From assembly GCA_030598165.1 (NCBI GenBank), contig JAUVQL010000001.1, forward strand, positions 1 through 14,855: 14,855 nucleotides of DNA. Direction: 5' to 3'. Source of the stretch: Acidobacteriota bacterium. GTDB lineage: Bacteria > Acidobacteriota > Vicinamibacteria > Marinacidobacterales > SMYC01. Position 1 is the stretch's first letter. Each line of letters starts with the position of its first letter. This document shows, piece by piece, positions 1-6,046 of the stretch. Below the pieces are notes generated by a model, which saw only the letters and a program-made list of their open reading frames with translations, was not told the origin of the DNA and did not search any database. The translations under genes and the position numbers were made by a program.

Positions 1-404
1 CCGCGCCAGCCCGCGTGAACTGCGGCCACCACGTTTTGCTCGGCATCCCACATCAGAATGGGGACACAATCGGCCGTCTGAACGACCAGCGCGACGTCAT
101 CTCTGGGAGTAAAAAGCCCATCGCAAGCCGGCGCTTCATCCGGCAGTTCATGAACTACCTCGAGCTCCACTCCATGAACCTGCTGCATGGAAATGAGACC
201 TCTCGTCCCCAACCGAGTTGCCAGGTCTTCGAAGTCCGATTCCACATGGGCAGGAAGACCGTATGGTCGACGGTGGGTCGTTTCGCCCCATCGTCGCGAC
301 CGCAGCGAAAATCCGTGCGGAAGACCTTGCGCCTCGAACGCCCGACAAACGAGCAGGTCAGGCCCCTTTTTGTCGCCAGGGCTCAACCGAAACGAATCAT
401 TCAT
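1..404 (-). CDS. pgeF: Peptidoglycan editing factor PgeF / YfiH (laccase-domain), C-terminus cut by window edge
   Basis: This is the N-terminal 134 residues of a PgeF/YfiH/YlmD family protein of about 250 residues; the rest lies beyond the left edge. Visible family motifs are HGFS (30-33), QQVHG (74-78), CDGLFT (94-99), TADCVPIL (110-117) and AVHAGWR (128-134). H77, C113 and H130 match the metal-binding His-Cys-His triad of the family. E. coli YfiH is known to hydrolyse UDP-MurNAc carrying L-Ser that MurC added in place of L-Ala, so the enzyme proofreads peptidoglycan precursors in the cytoplasm; related proteins were first described as polyphenol oxidases. The ATG at 404 is chosen; an in-frame ATG at 422 would add six residues (MSWNVS). 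Neither has a clear Shine-Dalgarno. The gene starts 53 nt after the radical SAM stop on the same strand, so the two are probably co-transcribed. Identity is firm; in vivo role is inferred from the family. Confidence 0.93.
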   Translation of the reverse strand, partial: MNDSFRLSPGDKKGPDLLVCRAFEAQGLPHGFSLRSRRWGETTHRRPYGLPAHVESDFEDLATRLGTRGLISMQQVHGVELEVVHELPDEAPACDGLFTPRDDVALVVQTADCVPILMWDAEQNVVAAVHAGWR

Positions 405-457
405 GCTAACATTCCAGGACATACTCAGAACTCAGAAGATATCACCTACAGTGGGAA

Positions 458-2182
458 CTACGCCGTACCACTAGTAGTGCTGGAATGAGAGGACCAGGGC
501 ACCTCTGGCGCATCCTTTGCTTTTTGGTACTGAGCAACGAGTAGCTCTTCCTTCATCCCGTTGTCGATGTGACTCCATGGAAGAATTTCGTCCAGTTCGC
601 GATGGCGCCGCACATAGAAACCGAGATCCAGGCCCGCGTTCTCGACGGCTCGTTTCAACTCGATGCCTTCTCTCGCCATGGACAAGATCACAGGGGCCAA
701 CCGTCGGTCTCCCATCGACAATAATGCCTGCAGCTGCTCTAGACGGGGCGATTTGAAGTTCGCCTCCACATTGGGCACGCCAGCAAAAGCTTTCTTCAGA
801 TATTTCATCTTGCGACTGAGCTCTGCCAGGGGCGCCATGCCGTGCCACTGGAAAGGAGTACCCGGCTTGGGAATGAAGGGATTGACGCTCGCAATGACCC
901 TTCCTATCCGACCCTTTTCTCGCGCATGGGCCAACATGCGTTCTCGAATTGCTTTCACCAGGTCGACGATAGCTTCGACGTCTTCTTCCCTTTCCTCAGG
1001 AACCCCGACCATCAAGTACAGCTTCAAATTCTCCACACCACGCTCGAAAAGCATGTCTGCCTTTAGCAAGATTTCATGATTGGGAATTCGTTTGTGAATT
1101 GCGAATCGCAATCGGTCACTTCCAACTTCCGGGGCCACGGCTAGCGTTTTCTCACCGCTGCCAACGAGAACATCCAAGAGTTCGGGCTTCAGATCCTCGA
1201 AACGAAGAGAGGAGACGCTCACACGGAAGCCCATCGCCTTGAGGTCCGTCACTAAGGGAACAATCTCACGATGGGCACCAACAGCCGTCGATACCAACCC
1301 GATCTGGCTGGTGTGCTCACGAACTTGCCGAGCTGCTTCGAGGATCCTATCCACATCGAATGATCGTTTGGGGAGATAGTTGTATCCTGCCCAGCAGAAA
1401 CGGCAGAGCGTTGGGCAACCGCGCGATATCTCGACCAGAAATTTTGAAGACATCTCCGTTGCGCTCGTTAGAACATAGGTCGCGGGAGGCGGCCAACCTG
1501 CTCGCTTCCCCATCTTTGCTCTGACGACTAAATCTCCACCCGAAGACTTTTTTGCTCGGCCCGCAATCGTCCCATCTTCGCAATATTCGAACTCGAGATA
1601 GCTTGGCACATAGAATCCTTCTGTTCGGTCGAGCTCTTCTAGTCGTTTCTTGTGACTGTGCGAGGCGAGAAGCGTTCCTGTGAGCGGTGGAAGGAGAGCC
1701 TCGGCTTCACCGACGGCAAACACATCCACAAAAGGCGCCAACGGTTCTGGGTTCAAGAATGTTATCGGGCCACCGACAACAACGAAGGGATTGTACTCCG
1801 TTCTTTCGGTCGCGAGCGCGGGAATTCCCGCCAGGTCCAGCATTTTGATGACATTCAGCTCATCAGGTTCGAACGTGATGGAAAACGCGACGATGTCATA
1901 GTCACCGACAGGTGCTTGAGATTCAAGCGTCAACAGAGGAGTGCGGCTAAGACGGTACTCCTCGATATCGCGTTTATCGGGAAGGAAGACGCGCTCGCAA
2001 ACCACATCGTCCATCTCGTTCCAAAAACGATAGACGGACTGGAAACCGACATTGGACATTCCCACGTGATAGGTATTTGGATAAGCTAAGGCGATACGGA
2101 GCTTCCCCGGATGCGTTTTCATCGACGTCCCGGTCTCCCCTTCGAGAAGCTTCCGAAGTTTGTCCACCAACTTGCGATTCAT
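458..2182 (-). CDS. B12-binding-type radical SAM protein (TIGR03960-like), function unknown
   Basis: A 574-residue protein. The N-terminal part (about 27-170) resembles the cobalamin-binding-like Rossmann domain of this family, with PNTYHVGMSNVGFQ at 35-48 and a GGPITFLNPEPLA segment, but it lacks the DxHxxG cobalamin-ligand motif. The radical SAM domain follows, with the 4Fe-4S motif CPTLCRFC (C256, C260, C263). The C-terminus holds LPWSHIDNG (534-542), typical of TIGR03960-like proteins, but the Cys-rich tail often seen there is absent. The substrate is unknown; relatives are often found near tRNA/rRNA-processing genes. The ATG at 2182 is chosen because family similarity begins at LRKLLEGETGT. 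The reading frame is open to a TTG at 2266, but those extra residues come from repeat DNA. No Shine-Dalgarno precedes 2182. The gene is followed by pgeF. Confidence 0.88.
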   Translation of the reverse strand: MNRKLVDKLRKLLEGETGTSMKTHPGKLRIALAYPNTYHVGMSNVGFQSVYRFWNEMDDVVCERVFLPDKRDIEEYRLSRTPLLTLESQAPVGDYDIVAFSITFEPDELNVIKMLDLAGIPALATERTEYNPFVVVGGPITFLNPEPLAPFVDVFAVGEAEALLPPLTGTLLASHSHKKRLEELDRTEGFYVPSYLEFEYCEDGTIAGRAKKSSGGDLVVRAKMGKRAGWPPPATYVLTSATEMSSKFLVEISRGCPTLCRFCWAGYNYLPKRSFDVDRILEAARQVREHTSQIGLVSTAVGAHREIVPLVTDLKAMGFRVSVSSLRFEDLKPELLDVLVGSGEKTLAVAPEVGSDRLRFAIHKRIPNHEILLKADMLFERGVENLKLYLMVGVPEEREEDVEAIVDLVKAIRERMLAHAREKGRIGRVIASVNPFIPKPGTPFQWHGMAPLAELSRKMKYLKKAFAGVPNVEANFKSPRLEQLQALLSMGDRRLAPVILSMAREGIELKRAVENAGLDLGFYVRRHRELDEILPWSHIDNGMKEELLVAQYQKAKDAPEVPWSSHSSTTSGTA

Positions 2183-2191
2183 GAGAAAGCC

Positions 2192-2197
2192 AGTATA
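2192..2197 (-). promoter_or_regulatory. Candidate -10 element for a leaderless radical SAM transcript
   Basis: The minus strand reads TATACT here, five of six matches to TATAAT. Only 9 nt separate it from the ATG at 2182, so a start site 6-7 nt downstream would give a leader of about 0-3 nt. That fits the absence of any Shine-Dalgarno before this ATG. No convincing -35 hexamer lies 16-18 nt upstream, so this is a weak call. Confidence 0.3.
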
Positions 2198-2234
2198 GCG
2201 CAGAAGAGCAATGGGTTTTGATAACAAGAATCTA

Positions 2235-2258
2235 ACGCAAAGGTGCGAAGGCGCAAAG
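2235..2258 (-). repeat. Degenerate octamer tandem array A (3 units)
   Basis: Read on the minus strand, three consecutive 8-nt units occur: CTTTGCGC (2258-2251), CTTCGCAC (2250-2243), CTTTGCGT (2242-2235). The pattern C-T-T-x-G-C repeats with exact 8-nt spacing. It lies upstream of the radical SAM start and forms the left arm of the inverted repeat 2233-2335. Confidence 0.65.
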
Positions 2259-2301
2259 AAGACCAAGTTACTCCATCGGGATTTGGTAGAGTGACCCTCT
2301 T

Positions 2302-2333
2302 CTTGGCGTCTCCGCGTCTTGGCGTCTTTGCGT
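2302..2333 (+). repeat. Degenerate octamer tandem array B (4 units)
   Basis: On the plus strand four consecutive 8-nt units occur: CTTGGCGT (2302-2309), CTCCGCGT (2310-2317), CTTGGCGT (2318-2325), CTTTGCGT (2326-2333). The consensus is C-T-T-N-G-C-G-T. It is the same unit as array A on the opposite strand, which is why A and B can pair. Confidence 0.75.
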
Positions 2334-2360
2334 TAACTTCCGGAGATCTCGTCTTTCTGG

Positions 2361-2392
2361 ATTCTTGAATTCTAGAATTCTTGAGTTCTTAT
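2361..2392 (+). repeat. Degenerate octamer tandem array C (4 units) containing a 14-bp palindrome
   Basis: Four consecutive 8-nt units occur: ATTCTTGA (2361-2368), ATTCTAGA (2369-2376), ATTCTTGA (2377-2384), GTTCTTAT (2385-2392). The middle gives a perfect palindrome, GAATTCTAGAATTC, at 2367-2380. The unit differs from that in arrays A and B, but the 8-nt period is the same. It lies just downstream of the GAF gene stop. Confidence 0.75.
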
Positions 2393-2415
2393 CTTGTGCG
2401 GCTTCGACTCAATTA

Positions 2416-3216
2416 TCAGCGGTAGGAGCCGACCATTTCCTTCATGAGGCGGGCGTTGTCGATTGCAACGGAGGCGTGCTGAGCAAAGATCGTGACGATT
2501 CTCAATTCTTGCTCCGAGAATTCCTCAGCGGATTGATCTGGTGTGACGCCGAGATTGAGCACTCCCATTATCTTGTTGCGAAGCGTGAGTGGAACCGAAA
2601 GGGAGTAGAGTATCTCTTCCTCGCGAGCCAGAGCGTCTCGAAACCGCTCATCGTCCTTTGCTTCGCCCGACATGAGTACGGGCTCTCCGTTCTCAGCTAC
2701 CCACCCGGCAATGCCCTTACCCAATTCTTGTCTGGTTTGTGCCACTACGGCCTCGCTCAGACCGTGAGAAGAAACGATGGTCAAATGATCGCTGTCTTCG
2801 TCGACGAGCATAAGAGATCCGCGATTCCCCCCTACGAGCTCCAAGGCGGCACGCAACACCGTCTCGAAAGTCCGCTCGGAATCCAAACCCGAGTTCACCG
2901 TGCTGATGGCACGGTACAGGCCTGTGAGCTCATTGAGCCGCATTTCCAGTGAAGATGACCTGGCCTGTTCGTCCGTTACCTGTCGCTCCTTCTCGAGCAA
3001 TTCGTCAACGAGGTTGCTTTGTAGTTGTTTTAGATAGCGCTCCTTGCCAATGACGTAAAGACAAGCGCAAAGACAAAGTCCGGCCAACGCCGGTATCAGA
3101 TATCCCTGCTCTTGCTTGAACGAGAGAAAAGTTATCACTGCAAGTACCAAGATGATCACCAGCAAGACAAACTGAAGGAGCTCAGTGCGGCGTTTTTCTA
3201 CATGTGACAGTTCCAT
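2416..3216 (-). CDS. Membrane-anchored GAF-domain sensor protein, function unknown
   Basis: A 266-residue protein. Two hydrophobic helices (about 13-33 and 39-56) form a membrane hairpin; a charged, probably coiled-coil linker (about 58-100) leads to one GAF domain (about 101-258) with the typical GKGIAGWVAENGEPVLM segment at 167-183 and a long closing helix (FAQHASVAIDNARLM). No histidine kinase, GGDEF, EAL, HD or phosphatase domain follows, so the protein ends with its sensor and would need a partner for output. The ATG at 3216 is chosen because an AGGGAG Shine-Dalgarno sits 8 nt upstream; a TTG at 3222 would be only 2 nt from that site. The gene lies between the ftsZ terminator and the radical SAM gene, with its own candidate promoter. 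The ligand is unknown; a link to division rests only on position. Confidence 0.85.
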   Translation of the reverse strand: MELSHVEKRRTELLQFVLLVIILVLAVITFLSFKQEQGYLIPALAGLCLCACLYVIGKERYLKQLQSNLVDELLEKERQVTDEQARSSSLEMRLNELTGLYRAISTVNSGLDSERTFETVLRAALELVGGNRGSLMLVDEDSDHLTIVSSHGLSEAVVAQTRQELGKGIAGWVAENGEPVLMSGEAKDDERFRDALAREEEILYSLSVPLTLRNKIMGVLNLGVTPDQSAEEFSEQELRIVTIFAQHASVAIDNARLMKEMVGSYR

Positions 3217-3311
3217 CTTCAAGTCTCCCTGGAGCAGGCGGTCGTTGCCGTTCCGTTTCTCCGTTTGCCATTCGGCAGACGAATCCGCGGCGGAAGAATT
3301 AATAGAGTCTC

Positions 3312-3339
3312 TTTATAGATTTGTTTATTAGGACGTGAA
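3312..3339 (-). promoter_or_regulatory. Candidate sigma-70-type promoter for the GAF gene
   Basis: On the minus strand a TTCACG hexamer (3339-3334; four of six matches to TTGACA) is followed after 16 nt by TATAAA (3317-3312; five of six matches to TATAAT). Initiation near 3305 would leave a leader of about 90 nt before the ATG at 3216. It lies downstream of the ftsZ terminator, where a new promoter is needed. The -35 lies inside the inverted repeat 3329-3384, as expected for an operator-controlled promoter. Confidence 0.4.
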
Positions 3340-3384
3340 GACGTCGGGCCTTATTAATGCATCAATTTCCGGACCGACGTCCTA
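3329..3384. repeat. Inverted repeat with an octamer duplication in one arm (possible operator)
   Basis: The left arm includes GACGTCGGGCC (3340-3350) and the right arm GGACCGACGTC (3371-3381), which pair at 10 of 11 positions around a 20-nt AT-rich loop. The outer part of the right arm, ACGTCCTA (3377-3384), is also fully complementary to TAGGACGT at 3329-3336. The left arm thus carries an extra 8-nt step (AGGACGTG then AAGACGTC). The repeat covers the -35 of the candidate GAF promoter. It may be a protein-binding site or a remnant of an intergenic element. Confidence 0.6.
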
Positions 3385-3444
3385 CTTACGATGGTAAAAC
3401 ACAAGTGGGAGGCTGGCAAATCCAAAGAGGAGCTGGCTGGACCG

Positions 3445-3479
3445 AAAAAAAGGGCTTTTCCATACGGAATCCTCAGCCC
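3445..3479 (-). terminator. Intrinsic terminator after ftsZ
   Basis: On the minus strand GGGCT (3479-3475) pairs with AGCCC (3456-3452); an inner TTCC/GGAA stem closes a 4-nt GTAT loop, with a small internal loop between the two stems. Seven T residues (3451-3445) follow immediately. It lies 67 nt after the ftsZ stop and would end the dcw transcript. Confidence 0.8.
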
Positions 3480-3513
3480 ATGAGACTTTTGCGTCAGGTA
3501 TCTTGTTTCTACT

Positions 3514-3545
3514 GGTTCCGGGTCCTCGGTTCTCGCGGTCTCCTT
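3514..3545 (+). repeat. Weak octamer-like run between ftsZ stop and terminator
   Basis: Read as 8-nt steps the plus strand gives GGTTCCGG, GTCCTCGG, TTCTCGCG, GTCTCCTT. Most columns keep a pyrimidine-rich core with flanking G, but the match is much looser than in arrays B and C. It could be chance in a pyrimidine-rich stretch. Confidence 0.3.
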
Positions 3546-3546
3546 T

Positions 3547-4758
3547 CTAGCCTTTCCCCCCTTTTCTAATGAATGTGGGGACATCCAAGTCTTCGGATTC
3601 GTCTCCCTCGACCGCTCCAAAATCGAGGTCGTCCGTTAAGCTGTCCGAGATCCCCCGACGATAGAAGCCGGACGAGCCCGACGCCAGCTCGCGACTTTTG
3701 GCGTAATTCGTTATATCTACAGGGGTTGTTGCACCTCGCCTGCGCTGAGCCCGTTCTGCTCTTTGGAAGCCCGTGGCGATCACCGTGATCTTGAGTCTCC
3801 CGTCCATGCTTGGATCCACAACAGCCCCGAAGATGATGTTGGCATCGTCATCAGCTGCGTCGTGAATGACGGAAGAGGCTTCGTTCACCTCCATGAGACT
3901 CATGTCCTCACCCCCGGTGATATTGATAATGACACCACGTGCACCTTCGATAGAAGCTTCCTCCAGCAACGGGCTGCTGATTGCCTTCTGCGCAGCTTCG
4001 ACAGCACGATTGTCACCCTTCGCAACGCCCGTTCCCATCACAGCATCGCCCATGCCGCGCATAATGGTCCTCACATCAGCGAAGTCCAAGTTGATGAGCC
4101 CGGGAACCGTGATGAGATCGGAGATCCCCTGAACCGCCTGTCGCAGGACGTCATCGGCAATGCTGAAGGCATCCGGCAAGGAAGTATTTCGGTCCACGGT
4201 GGCCAACAGCCGATCGTTAGGTATCGAGATCAGCGTATCGACGCACTCCCTCAACTCCCGCATCCCTTCGGAGGCCTGGGTCATGCGCCACTTACCTTCG
4301 AAAGTGAAAGGCTTCGTCATCACCGCTACCGTCAACGCACCCAACTCACTGGCCAATGAAGCAATAATCGGTGCCCCACCGGTACCCGTTCCACCCCCGA
4401 GGCCGCCTGTGATGAAAACCATGTCGGCACCCTCTAGTGACTCTAGAATTTTCTCGGTATCCTCGAGAGCCGCTTGTCGACCGATTTCCGGATCAGCACC
4501 ACATCCAAGTCCTTTAGTCAGCTTCGTCCCCATCTGGAGCTTGACCGGCGCATGGTTGGCGCGGAGAGCCTGTAGGTCCGTATTGGCAGCTAGAAACTCT
4601 ACGCCACCAATGCGTGAGGCGATCATCCGATTAACGGCGTTGCCGCCTCCTCCTCCGACACCGATAACCTTGATGGAGGCCCCCCCGATGCGGCTGACCT
4701 CCTCGAAGGAGATGCTGAGCGGGGCATCGCCTGGTTTGTCGTCTTCGAAACGTATCAT
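3547..4758 (-). CDS. ftsZ: Cell division protein FtsZ (tubulin-like GTPase)
   Basis: A 403-residue FtsZ, the GTPase that polymerises into the Z-ring at midcell. The GTP-binding site shows GVGGGGGN (33-40) and the tubulin signature [13 protein letters not shown] (118-130); the catalytic T7 loop is [11 protein letters not shown] (223-233). FTFEGKWR (151-158) and [13 protein letters not shown] (173-185) are family hallmarks. After a short variable linker rich in acidic residues (about 350-390), the C-terminal peptide DVPTFIRK (392-399) is the usual docking site for FtsA and other tethers. The ATG at 4758 has a strong GGAGGTG Shine-Dalgarno 7 nt upstream. It starts 28 nt after ftsA and is the last gene before the terminator at 3445-3479. 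Confidence 0.99.
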   Translation of the reverse strand: MIRFEDDKPGDAPLSISFEEVSRIGGASIKVIGVGGGGGNAVNRMIASRIGGVEFLAANTDLQALRANHAPVKLQMGTKLTKGLGCGADPEIGRQAALEDTEKILESLEGADMVFITGGLGGGTGTGGAPIIASLASELGALTVAVMTKPFTFEGKWRMTQASEGMRELRECVDTLISIPNDRLLATVDRNTSLPDAFSIADDVLRQAVQGISDLITVPGLINLDFADVRTIMRGMGDAVMGTGVAKGDNRAVEAAQKAISSPLLEEASIEGARGVIINITGGEDMSLMEVNEASSVIHDAADDDANIIFGAVVDPSMDGRLKITVIATGFQRAERAQRRRGATTPVDITNYAKSRELASGSSGFYRRGISDSLTDDLDFGAVEGDESEDLDVPTFIRKGGKG

Positions 4759-4786
4759 TCACCCACCTCCCTAATCGAATAACTGG

Positions 4787-6046
4787 CTAGCCGGCGCCAA
4801 GGGGAGCGGTCACAAGCTTCCGGCAACGCTCCCAGATCCGTGCTAGTGGATTGTGATTGAATCGACCATGCGGCATGAGTCTGTTGGAACGGCTTCGGTG
4901 CGCATAAAGCACCAGCCCAACTCCAGTTGCATAGGCTGGACTGGCCACCACATCAAGGAGCCCCCCAACACCCGTCGGGGAACCGCATCTAATGGGCATG
5001 TCGAAAACTCGCTCGGCCACCTCCGGTAGGCCTTCCAGAGAAGCACTACCGCCGGTGAACACAACACCCGAGTTCAAGATGTTTTCGTAACCCGCACGAC
5101 GCACCTCCTCGTAGACCAGATGACAGATCTCTTCGGCCCTCGGCTGAAGGATCTCCGCCAAAAGTTGGCGAGAAAGAATACGAGAATTTCGCCCGCCCAC
5201 GCTCGGGACCTCGATAGTGTCCTCTTCATTGACCATGGTACTCAAAGCGCAACCGTACTTCTTTTTGATCTTCTCGGCTTCTTGAATAGGCGTCCGCAGA
5301 CCAACCGCCACATCGTTGGTGAAATGGTCCCCGCCCGTTGGCAGAACCGATGTGTGCCAGATGGTGCCCTTGTCGAAGATGGCCAGATCGGTAGTGCCCC
5401 CACCAATGTCGACCAAGGCAACACCCAGTTCTTTTTCGTCCGCGGTCAACACCGCCTCCGCCGCTGAAAGCTGCTCCAGCACGGTCTCCGCGACTTCCAT
5501 TCCGGCGCGATTCACACAGGTCACAATATTTTGCGTAGCCGTCGTACCCGCAGTGATGATGTGAACGTTGGCCTCGAGACGGCTACCCGTCATTCCGGTG
5601 GGATCGAAAATCCCATCCTGTCCGTCCACAACGAACTCCTGCGGCAGCACATGGACGATCTCACGATCGGAGGGGAGAGGAATCGCCTTAGCAGCATCAA
5701 TCGCTCTGTAAACATCCTCACGCGTGATTTCCCGAGTCTTGTTGGTGATAGCGACCACCGCACGAGAATTGAATCCCTTGATGTGTCCTCCCGCTAAGCC
5801 AACGTAAACGGATTCGATCTCCACCCCAGCCATGAGCTCTGCTTCTTCGGCCACACATTTAATGGACTCCACGGTCTGTTCGAGATTGATCACCATTCCC
5901 TTGCGCAGACCTTTTGACTCTGTAGAACCAATGCCAATGATGTCCTGGCGTCCTTCATCCGTGATCTCACTGACTATCGCGGTCACTTTGGTTGTGCCGA
6001 TGTCGAGCCCCACAATGTATCGATCTTTCTTGTTCAGAGCACTCAC
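4787..6046 (-). CDS. ftsA: Cell division protein FtsA (actin-like Z-ring membrane tether)
   Basis: A 419-residue FtsA, the actin-fold ATPase that anchors FtsZ to the membrane. Phosphate-1 motif GLDIGTTK (13-20), phosphate-2 motif DIGGGTTD (213-220) and adenosine motif TGGSASLEG (331-339) are intact. The C-terminal segment NPLARIWERCRKLVTAPL (399-416) looks like the amphipathic membrane-targeting helix. The annotated GTG at 6046 overlaps the ftsQ stop by 4 nt (GTGA). However, a perfect GGAGGTGA Shine-Dalgarno runs straight into this GTG, leaving no spacing, whereas the CTG at 6037 sits 8 nt after GGAGG and would give MNKKDRYIVGLDIG. The true start is therefore uncertain by three codons. ftsZ follows after 28 nt. 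Confidence 0.98.
   Translation of the reverse strand: MSALNKKDRYIVGLDIGTTKVTAIVSEITDEGRQDIIGIGSTESKGLRKGMVINLEQTVESIKCVAEEAELMAGVEIESVYVGLAGGHIKGFNSRAVVAITNKTREITREDVYRAIDAAKAIPLPSDREIVHVLPQEFVVDGQDGIFDPTGMTGSRLEANVHIITAGTTATQNIVTCVNRAGMEVAETVLEQLSAAEAVLTADEKELGVALVDIGGGTTDLAIFDKGTIWHTSVLPTGGDHFTNDVAVGLRTPIQEAEKIKKKYGCALSTMVNEEDTIEVPSVGGRNSRILSRQLLAEILQPRAEEICHLVYEEVRRAGYENILNSGVVFTGGSASLEGLPEVAERVFDMPIRCGSPTGVGGLLDVVASPAYATGVGLVLYAHRSRSNRLMPHGRFNHNPLARIWERCRKLVTAPLGAG

Larger units (their letters stand above)
2233..2335. repeat. Imperfect inverted repeat built from two facing octamer arrays
   Basis: The ends form a perfect 10-bp inverted repeat: TAACGCAAAG at 2233-2242 and CTTTGCGTTA at 2326-2335. 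Inside this the arms (to about 2267 and from about 2299) stay complementary in part, because each is a row of 8-nt units related to CTTTGCGT, one row on each strand. The roughly 30-nt loop has no evident coding content. No T-run follows on the minus strand, so it does not look like an intrinsic terminator for the GAF gene. It could be a REP/MITE-like intergenic element. Confidence 0.7.
3217..3546. other. Intergenic region separating the dcw transcript from the GAF gene
   Basis: This 330-nt stretch has no credible gene; the short open frames across it lack coding character. From the ftsZ side it holds a weak octamer-like run (3514-3545), an intrinsic terminator (3445-3479), an inverted repeat (3329-3384) and a candidate promoter (3312-3339). 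A small 8-bp hairpin with a 4-nt loop (3262-3281, one weak pair) lies in the presumed GAF leader. The part around 3301-3370 is clearly AT-richer than the flanking genes. Confidence 0.8.

Noticed and set aside
423..436. Tandem ACTCAGA ACTCAGA just upstream of pgeF
   Set aside because: Only two 7-nt copies; too short to distinguish from chance and not in the 8-nt period of the other arrays.
2183..2266. N-terminal extension of the radical SAM frame from a TTG at 2266
   Set aside because: The extra 28 residues are encoded partly by octamer repeat DNA and a candidate -10 element, and family similarity begins only after the ATG at 2182.
2365..2952. 195-residue plus-strand open frame opposite the GAF gene
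   Set aside because: Antisense shadow; the opposite frame shows clear membrane helices and a GAF domain.
3480..3546. Possible c-di-GMP (GEMM-like) riboswitch because of a GACGCAAAAG string before the terminator
   Set aside because: Only this short string resembles the motif; the conserved paired elements and the second half of the aptamer are missing, and it lies downstream of ftsZ, not in a leader.
4160..4774. 204-residue plus-strand open frame opposite ftsZ
   Set aside because: Antisense shadow rich in Pro/Ser/Arg; the sense strand encodes an intact FtsZ with all motifs.
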